Assembly: GCA_037445085.1 (NCBI GenBank)
Contig: JBBILG010000055.1
Span: 1 to 12,707, forward strand
Direction: 5' to 3'
Origin: JBBILG01 sp037445085
GTDB lineage: Bacteria; Pseudomonadota; Gammaproteobacteria; Burkholderiales; Methylophilaceae
Length of the DNA stretch: 12,707 nucleotides
In this document: one piece after another, positions 8,079 to 12,707 of the stretch
Layout: each line of letters begins with the position of its first letter
Numbering within the stretch: the stretch's first letter is position 1
The notes under the pieces: model-generated
The model's database searches: none
What the model was told of the DNA's origin: nothing
Seen by the model: only the letters and a program-made list of their open reading frames with translations
Translations under genes and position numbers: made by a program

Positions 8079-8896
8079 GCGCCTGTCAACAGAAAGAAAT
8101 ACGCGGGGAAATAGATGTAGAAAGCGACCAGCGGCAGCGTGGGCGTGAGCGCATCGATGCGGTCCAGCACGCCGCCATGGCCGGGCAGCAGCATGCCGCT
8201 GTCCTTGCGCCCGGCCTGGCGCTTGATCAGGGATTCGAACAGGTCGCCGACCACCGAGTACGCCGCGATCGCCAGCGCACCGAGGATGAACCAGGGACTC
8301 CAGCCCAGCCACAGGCACAGGGCCGCAGCCGCCACGGCAACCGCCACCAGCGCCCCCAGCAGCCCTTCCCAGGTCTTGCCAGGGCTGATCAGCGGCGCCA
8401 ACTGGCGCCGGCCATAGCGCCGGCCGCAGAAATAGGCGGCACTGTCGGCGAGCCACACCGTCGCCATCACCAGCAGCACGGCAACCGGGCTGATGCCGCG
8501 CAACTGGATCAGCGCCACCAGCGGCGCCAGCAGCACGATCCAGCCAACCGGGACGGACTGCCAGGCGCCGTGCAGGCGCCAGTGCCCGAGCAGCCACGGT
8601 GGCGCCAGCAGCAGCCAGAATGCGGCTGCGGCACAGATCAGGACGGCATGCAGCACATGCACCGGCTCCGTCGCCAGCACCAGGCCGGGCACCAGCAACA
8701 GCCCCGCCACTGCCGTCGCCGTGGCGAAAATCACCCGCCCGCCGCCGGCCCAGCCGGCCAGGCCGGCCCATTCCCATGCCCCGATCGCGATGAAAAACAG
8801 CAGGAACAGCGCCCACCAGACATCCGGCAGCAAAAACAGCGCGCCGAGAAAGACGGCCCCCAGCAGGAACGCAGTCAGCAGGCGCTGCTCAAGCAT
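8075..8896 (-). CDS. cdsA: Phosphatidate cytidylyltransferase (CDP-diglyceride synthase)
   Basis: CdsA makes CDP-diacylglycerol from phosphatidic acid and CTP at the inner membrane, feeding all phospholipid headgroup synthesis. The protein is 273 residues (E. coli CdsA has 285). It is almost entirely hydrophobic, with about eight membrane segments. The family signature is complete at residues 222-248: SLIKR, then KD at 231-232, PGHGG at 238-242 and LDRID at 244-248. SPGKTWEG at 171-178 is also conserved. The start is ATG 8896, which overlaps the uppS stop by eight bases. An in-frame extension to 9145 reads through uppS in another frame and is low-complexity. The stop overlaps the dxr start as ATGA, so translation is likely coupled on both sides. 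Confidence 0.96.
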   Translation of the reverse strand: MLEQRLLTAFLLGAVFLGALFLLPDVWWALFLLFFIAIGAWEWAGLAGWAGGGRVIFATATAVAGLLLVPGLVLATEPVHVLHAVLICAAAAFWLLLAPPWLLGHWRLHGAWQSVPVGWIVLLAPLVALIQLRGISPVAVLLVMATVWLADSAAYFCGRRYGRRQLAPLISPGKTWEGLLGALVAVAVAAAALCLWLGWSPWFILGALAIAAYSVVGDLFESLIKRQAGRKDSGMLLPGHGGVLDRIDALTPTLPLVAFYIYFPAYFFLLTGA

Positions 8897-9650
8897 GGCC
8901 GCCCGCCTCGAGCTGCTCGCCGGTACGGCCGAAGCGGCGCTCACGCCTGGCGTAGGACTGGATGGCGAGATCCAGCGCCTGGGCATCGAAATCCGGCCAC
9001 AGGGTATCGGTGAAATAGAGTTCGCAATAGGCGAGCTGCCACAACAGGAAATTGCTGATGCGCTGTTCGCCGCCGGTGCGGATGAACAGATCCGGCTCCG
9101 GCGCGTAGTGCATGGACAGGAACGGCGCGAGGTCCTGCTCGGCAAAACCGCCGGTCAGCCCGGGCCGCGCCCTGAGCAGGCGCTGCACCGCCTGCAGAAT
9201 GTCCCAGCGGCCGCCGTAGTTGGCGGCGACGGTGAGCGTCAGCCGGCCATTGTGGCAGGTGAGCTGTTCCGCCTCGTGGATGCGCTGCACCAGCAGCGGC
9301 TCGAAGCGCGAGCGGTCACCGATCACCACCAGGCGGATCTGGTTCTCGTGCAGGTGCGTGATCTCGCGCTGCAACGCCTGCATGAACAGCTCCATGAGAA
9401 AACTGACTTCGTCGGGCGGGCGGCGCCAGTTCTCACTGCTGAAGGTGAACAGGGTGAGGTATTCCACCCCGCGCTCGATGCAGCGCCGGATCACCGCGCG
9501 CACCGCCTCCACGCCGTGCCGGTGGCCCATCACCCGCGGCAGGAAGCGTTGTTTGGCCCAGCGGCCGTTGCCGTCCATGATGATGGCGACATGCCGCGGC
9601 ACGGCATGCACCTGGAGAACCGCCTGCGTGGAACTGGGAAAGAGTGCCAA
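8889..9650 (-). CDS. uppS: Undecaprenyl diphosphate synthase (ditrans,polycis)
   Basis: UppS (IspU) condenses eight isopentenyl diphosphates onto farnesyl diphosphate, giving the C55 carrier lipid used for peptidoglycan and O-antigen export. With a TTG start at 9650 the protein is 253 residues, the same as E. coli UppS, and the catalytic Asp in IMDGNGRWA becomes D26, the E. coli number. FSSENWRRP follows, as does the C-terminal signature RTGGEQRISNFLLWQ. AAAGG lies about five bases before the TTG. The alternative is a GTG at 9680 adding ten residues, with only AGG three bases upstream; an automatic caller may choose it. The gene lies about 80 bases after frr, in a gap with a possible hairpin. 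It overlaps cdsA by eight bases. Confidence 0.93.
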   Translation of the reverse strand: MALFPSSTQAVLQVHAVPRHVAIIMDGNGRWAKQRFLPRVMGHRHGVEAVRAVIRRCIERGVEYLTLFTFSSENWRRPPDEVSFLMELFMQALQREITHLHENQIRLVVIGDRSRFEPLLVQRIHEAEQLTCHNGRLTLTVAANYGGRWDILQAVQRLLRARPGLTGGFAEQDLAPFLSMHYAPEPDLFIRTGGEQRISNFLLWQLAYCELYFTDTLWPDFDAQALDLAIQSYARRERRFGRTGEQLEAGGHA

Positions 9651-9729
9651 GCTAGCCTTTCTGCGGAAAGTGATTGCCACGAACCTGCGGGAGATGGCGG
9701 CGACCGGATCCCGCGGGCCGACCCCGGGG

Positions 9730-10287
9730 TCAGATCGCCATCAGGTCGGCCTCCTTGGCCTGCAGCGCCTTGTCGATCTCGGCGACGAACCGGTCGGTCA
9801 GTTTCTGGATTTCGTCCTGCGCGCGGCGCTCCTCATCCTCGCTGATCTGCTTGTCCTTGAGCAGCCGCTTCAACTGGTCGTTGGCTTCGCGGCGCACGTT
9901 GCGCACCGATACCTTGGCGTTCTCGCCCTCGGTGCGCACCACCTTGGCGAGATCGCGGCGGCGCTCCTCGGTGAGCGGCGGCATCGGCACGCGGATCATG
10001 TCCCCGCTGCTGGAAGGGTTGAGGCCGAGATCGGACTCGCGGATGGCCTTCTCCACCTTGGCCAACATGGGCTTCTCCCACACCTGCACGGTGATGGTGC
10101 GCGCATCGGCGAGGCCCACGTTGCCGACCTGGCTCACCGGCACCATGCTGCCGTAATATTCCACCAGCACCTGATCCAGCAGGCCGGCGTGGGCGCGCCC
10201 GGTGCGCACCTTGCCCAGGTCGGCCTTCAGCACTTCCAGCGCCTTCTGCATCTTCTGCTCGGCGGTTTTCCTGATGTCGTTGATCAT
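9730..10287 (-). CDS. frr: Ribosome recycling factor
   Basis: Frr works with EF-G after termination to split the post-termination ribosome and free it from mRNA. The protein is 185 residues, exactly the usual length, with the all-helical stalk domain broken by a small beta domain. Recognisable stretches are KVRTGRAH near 26-33, the WEKPMLAKVEKAI segment near 70-82, and PLTEERRRDL near 104-113. The last matches the highly conserved domain hinge region. The start is ATG 10287, with a strong AAGGAG Shine-Dalgarno sequence six bases upstream that sits directly behind the pyrH stop. The gene is placed after pyrH, as in nearly all proteobacteria. Confidence 0.97.
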   Translation of the reverse strand: MINDIRKTAEQKMQKALEVLKADLGKVRTGRAHAGLLDQVLVEYYGSMVPVSQVGNVGLADARTITVQVWEKPMLAKVEKAIRESDLGLNPSSSGDMIRVPMPPLTEERRRDLAKVVRTEGENAKVSVRNVRREANDQLKRLLKDKQISEDEERRAQDEIQKLTDRFVAEIDKALQAKEADLMAI

Positions 10288-10293
10288 GCCTGA

Positions 10294-10299
10294 CTCCTT
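10294..10299 (-). promoter_or_regulatory. Strong ribosome binding site for frr
   Basis: The minus strand reads AAGGAG, six bases before the frr ATG at 10287. The pyrH TAA stop (10301-10303) lies one base upstream, so a ribosome ending pyrH is well placed to restart at frr. Confidence 0.8.
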
Positions 10300-10300
10300 G

Positions 10301-11017
10301 TTACGGCAGCACGCGGGTGCCTTCGTCCTCGCCCGTCACCACGCGCTTGAGCGCACCCTGCTTGAAGATGCTGAACACGCAGATGGGCAGGCCCTGGTCG
10401 CGGCACAGGGTGAGCGCGGTGGCGTCCATCACCTTGAGGTTCTTAACGATGGCTTCGTCGAAGGTGAGTTCCTTATAGCGCATGGCATCCGGATGAGTCT
10501 TGGGATCGTCGGTATAGACGCCGTCCACCTTGGTCGCCTTGTGCACGATGTCGGCGTTCATTTCCATGCCGCGCAGGGCGGCCGCGGTATCCGTGGTGAA
10601 GAACGGGTTGCCGGTGCCGGCGCCGAAGATCACCACGCGGCCTTCTTCCAGGTAGCGGATGGCCTTGCCGCGAATGTAGGGCTCGGCCACCTGTTCGATG
10701 TTGAGCGCCGACTGCACGCGCGCCTTGAGGCCGACCTGGCGCATGGCATCCTGCAGCGCCAGCGCGTTCATGACGGTGGCCATCATGCCCATGTAGTCGG
10801 CGGTGGCGCGGTCCATGCCGGCGGCGGCCGGTGCCACGCCACGGAAGATGTTGCCCCCGCCGATCACCACCGCCACTTCGACGCCGAGCTCGACCACTTC
10901 CTTGATCTCGGCGACGATGCGCTCGATGGTGGCGCGGTTGATGCCATAACTGTCCTCCCCCATCAGGGCTTCGCCGGACAGCTTGAGCAGGATGCGCTTG
11001 TAGGCGGGGGCAGGCAT
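10301..11017 (-). CDS. pyrH: Uridylate kinase (UMP kinase)
   Basis: PyrH phosphorylates UMP to UDP in pyrimidine nucleotide synthesis; it is a hexameric cytoplasmic enzyme of the amino-acid kinase fold, regulated by GTP and UTP in known members. The protein is 238 residues (E. coli PyrH has 241). KRILLKLSGEAL at 7-18 forms the phosphate-binding start, VIGGGNIFRG is at 51-60, and GTGNPFFTTDTAAALR at 134-149 contains the UMP- and ATP-binding residues. ATKVDGVYTDDP follows at 161-172. The start is ATG 11017, eight bases after the tsf stop. The bases just before it read CGCCTCC rather than a Shine-Dalgarno sequence, and the nearest AAGG is about 13 bases upstream, so coupling to tsf is likely (inference). 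No other ATG nearby would keep the conserved Lys. Confidence 0.96.
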   Translation of the reverse strand: MPAPAYKRILLKLSGEALMGEDSYGINRATIERIVAEIKEVVELGVEVAVVIGGGNIFRGVAPAAAGMDRATADYMGMMATVMNALALQDAMRQVGLKARVQSALNIEQVAEPYIRGKAIRYLEEGRVVIFGAGTGNPFFTTDTAAALRGMEMNADIVHKATKVDGVYTDDPKTHPDAMRYKELTFDEAIVKNLKVMDATALTLCRDQGLPICVFSIFKQGALKRVVTGEDEGTRVLP

Positions 11018-11025
11018 GGAGGCGA

Positions 11026-11907
11026 TTATACCTTGGCGATGGCGGCCACTTCGGCGGCGAAATCGGTCACCTTCTTCTCGATGCCCTCGCCCACCACGTA
11101 GAGGACGAAGCCGGCCACTCCGGCGCCCCTGGACTTGAGCAACTGCTCCACGGTCTGCTTGCCATCCTCGGCCTTGACGAACACCTGGTTGAGCAGGGTG
11201 ACGTCCTTGAGGAATTTCTGCACCGCGCCTTCGGCGATCTTCTCCAGCATGGCCTCCGGCTTGCCGGCCTCCCTGGCCTTCTCGGCGGCGATGCGGCGCT
11301 CGGATTCGATCAGCGCGGCATCGACGCCGGAAGCGTCCAGCGACTTCGGCTTGGCCGCCGCGATATGCATGGCAATGTCCTTGGCAAGCCGCTCGTCTCC
11401 GCCCGTCACGTCCACCAGCACGCCGATCTTGCCGCCATGCACGTAGCTTGCCAGCCTGCCCCGCGCCCCGATGCGCGCAAAGCGGCGCACGGTCATGTTC
11501 TCGCCGATCTTGCCGACCAGCTGGGCGCGCACCTCCTCGGCACTGTGGTCGCCGATCCTGAGTGCGGACAGCGCCTCGACGTCGGCCGGGTCGTGGGCGG
11601 CCACCAGGTCGGCCAGGTTCCTGGCCAACGCCAGGAAGTCGTCGTTCCTGGCCACGAAGTCGGTCTCGCAGTTCACTTCCACCATGGCGCCCAGCTTGCC
11701 GTCGGCGCGGATGTGAATGCCTACGGTGCCTTCCGCGGCGATGCGGCCGGCGGCCTTGCTCGCCTTGTTGCCGAAGCGCACGCGCAGGATTTCCTCGGCG
11801 CGCTGCAGGTCGCCGCCGGCTTCGGTCAGTGCCTTCTTGCAGTCCATCATGGGGGCGTCGGTGCGCTCGCGCAGCTCCTTGACCATGGATGCGGTAATTT
11901 CCGCCAT
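11026..11907 (-). CDS. tsf: Translation elongation factor EF-Ts
   Basis: EF-Ts is the nucleotide exchange factor that releases GDP from EF-Tu. The protein is 293 residues, typical of proteobacteria. The N-terminal UBA-like domain carries the first signature, ERTDAPMMDCKKAL (14-27). The second signature, EVNCETDFVARND (77-89), holds the TDFV motif (82-85) that contacts the EF-Tu nucleotide site. A C-terminal repeat and helical module complete it. The start is ATG 11907, with AAGGAG seven to eight bases upstream. The frame is also open upstream as far as rpsB, giving an apparent 545-residue S2/EF-Ts fusion. That extension is not real: it results from the sequencing-adapter insert in rpsB at 12093-12105. 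A hairpin terminator lies in the gap before the gene. Confidence 0.97.
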   Translation of the reverse strand: MAEITASMVKELRERTDAPMMDCKKALTEAGGDLQRAEEILRVRFGNKASKAAGRIAAEGTVGIHIRADGKLGAMVEVNCETDFVARNDDFLALARNLADLVAAHDPADVEALSALRIGDHSAEEVRAQLVGKIGENMTVRRFARIGARGRLASYVHGGKIGVLVDVTGGDERLAKDIAMHIAAAKPKSLDASGVDAALIESERRIAAEKAREAGKPEAMLEKIAEGAVQKFLKDVTLLNQVFVKAEDGKQTVEQLLKSRGAGVAGFVLYVVGEGIEKKVTDFAAEVAAIAKV

Positions 11908-11913
11908 TGCTTG

Positions 11914-11919
11914 CTCCTT
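11914..11919 (-). promoter_or_regulatory. Ribosome binding site for tsf
   Basis: The minus strand reads AAGGAG, followed by six bases and the ATG at 11907. This confirms that EF-Ts starts here and is not the tail of an S2 fusion. Confidence 0.85.
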
Positions 11920-11950
11920 CGAACTTTCTCTATGTCTTGACGAATTCTGC

Positions 11951-11983
11951 CTGTAAAAAAAGGGGCGTGCGCCCCTTTTACAG
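11951..11983 (-). terminator. Hairpin terminator/attenuator between rpsB and tsf
   Basis: On the minus strand, four A bases and GGGGCG are followed by CGCCCC and then seven T bases (11961-11955). The GC stem pairs 11970-11975 with 11962-11967. Flanking CTGT and ACAG extend the inverted repeat. It sits five bases after the rpsB stop and about 44 bases before tsf. It has the full form of a rho-independent terminator. Because tsf lacks an obvious promoter of its own here, partial read-through is the likely outcome, lowering tsf relative to rpsB. A terminator-like element at this place is known in E. coli. The plus strand also has a short T run (four), so weak bidirectional action is possible. 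Confidence 0.85.
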
Positions 11984-11987
11984 GGAA

Positions 11988-12707
11988 TCACTCCGCCGTC
12001 TCTTCGACTTCGATGAATTCTTCCCCGCTGCCGGCCTTGACGATCTCGTTCACCGCCATGGCCCGGCCTTCCAGCACCGCATCGGCGATGCCGCTCTTCC
12101 GATCTCAGGCGGATGGCGCGGCTGGAATCATCGTTGCCGGGAATGACGTAGGCCACGCCGGCGGGCGAGTTGTTGGTATCCACCACGCCGATCACCGGAA
12201 TGCCGAGCTTGCTGGCCTCGTTCACGGTGCCGGACTCGTGGCCGACATCGATGACGAACAGCGCATCCGGCAGGCCGCCCATGTCCTTGATGCCACCAAT
12301 GGAGCGCTCCAGCTTTTCGATCTCGCGCCGGTAGCCGAGCACTTCGCGCTTGCCGAGACGGCCCAGGCTGCCGTCCTCCAGCATGGCGGTATACTCGTTG
12401 AGGCGCTTGATGGACTGCTTGACCGTCTTGTAATTGGTCAGCATGCCGCCCAGCCAGCGGTGGTTGACGTAGGGACAGCCGGCGCGCGCAGCTTCTTCCT
12501 TGACGATGTCGCGGGCCTGGCGCTTGGTGCCGACGAACAGGATGCGGCCCTTGTTGGCGGCGAGATGACGCACGTATTTCAGCGCCTCCTCGAACATCGG
12601 CAGGGTCTTTTCGAGGTTGACGATGTGGATCTTGTTGCGGTCGCCGAAGATGTACGGCGCCATCTGCGGGTTCCAGTAACGGGTCTGGTGGCCGAAGTGT
12701 ACCCCGG
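11988..12707 (-). CDS. rpsB: 30S ribosomal protein S2, 5'-truncated by the window and frame-broken by an adapter insert
   Basis: S2 binds the small ribosomal subunit near the head-body junction and is essential. The first 10-12 residues lie outside the window. The visible frame opens at 12705 with GVHFGHQTRYWNPQM, the conserved N-terminus. It continues for 200 codons through GRILFVGTKRQA, HRWLGGMLTNYKT, DALFVIDVGHE and VIPGNDDSSRAIRL. At 12105-12093 thirteen bases identical to the Illumina adapter interrupt it and shift the frame. On the far side the correct frame resumes at 12092 with GIADAVLEGRA and ends EEFIEVEETAE plus a TGA stop at 11990-11988. This gives 34 further residues and a normal S2 end. 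About three codons, expected to encode something like Tyr-Ala-Arg, are missing. An ATG at 12663 is internal (Met after NPQ), not the start. The gene is probably intact in the organism. Confidence 0.93.
12091..12105. other. Illumina adapter remnant inside rpsB (assembly artefact)
   Basis: The plus strand reads CCGCTCTTCCGATCT. Its last 13 bases (12093-12105) are the universal Illumina adapter end; the minus strand is AGATCGGAAGAGC. All 15 bases match the older paired-end primer 2.0 end, although the first two could also be the native Gly codon. The insert falls inside an otherwise perfectly conserved S2 reading frame, shifts it by one base modulo three, and replaces the few codons expected there. 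A chance 13-base match at the exact frame break is very unlikely. Confidence 0.93.

Noticed and set aside
11026..12663. A 545-residue S2/EF-Ts fusion protein
   Set aside because: The joint consists of 13 adapter bases plus 66 out-of-frame residues. The normal rpsB stop, the terminator and the tsf ribosome binding site are all present between the two genes.
1..12707. CRISPR arrays, insertion sequences, tRNA or rRNA genes, phage or defence genes
   Set aside because: None seen. There are no regularly spaced repeats or transposase motifs, and every gene belongs to a conserved core cluster.

Overview
The window is a dense, GC-rich, single-strand gene cluster from a Gram-negative proteobacterium. 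Every real gene lies on the minus strand, so transcription runs from position 12707 towards 1. In that direction the order is rpsB (5' end cut off), tsf, pyrH, frr, uppS, cdsA, dxr, rseP, bamA, skp, lpxD, fabZ, lpxA and lpxB (3' end cut off). This is the classic beta/gammaproteobacterial synteny block. I favour a betaproteobacterium from the general look of the proteins, but that is inference. The sequence firmly shows only an LPS-making Pseudomonadota.

Layout: 11026-12707 holds translation genes (ribosomal protein S2 and EF-Ts) separated by a strong hairpin with a T tract. Positions 9730-11017 hold UMP kinase and ribosome recycling factor. Positions 5536-9650 hold lipid-carrier, phospholipid and isoprenoid genes (uppS, cdsA, dxr) plus the site-2 protease rseP. 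Positions 2671-5525 hold outer-membrane protein assembly (bamA, skp). Positions 1-2658 hold lipid A synthesis (lpxD, lpxA, lpxB) with fabZ. Genes are tightly packed. There are stop/start overlaps at uppS/cdsA, cdsA/dxr, dxr/rseP, lpxD/fabZ and fabZ/lpxA. The largest gaps are about 80 bases (rpsB-tsf and frr-uppS), and no gene-free stretch exceeds 300 bases. Together the genes link translation capacity to envelope building: dxr makes isoprenoid precursors for uppS, cdsA makes CDP-diacylglycerol, fabZ feeds acyl chains while lpxA/lpxD/lpxB use hydroxyacyl-ACP for lipid A, and bamA/skp assemble outer-membrane proteins.

The most notable observation is not biological. Inside rpsB, 13 bases at 12093-12105 (up to 15 at 12091-12105) exactly match the end of the Illumina sequencing adapter. 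They replace a few conserved codons and shift the frame. The result is a spurious open frame that fuses S2 to EF-Ts. When the frame is restored after the insert, the normal S2 C-terminus and stop reappear, so this is almost certainly an assembly or read-trimming artefact. I found no previously undescribed biological system. The remaining points concern start codons, an rpsB-tsf attenuator, a substitution in the LpxA acyl-chain ruler, and small structural details.
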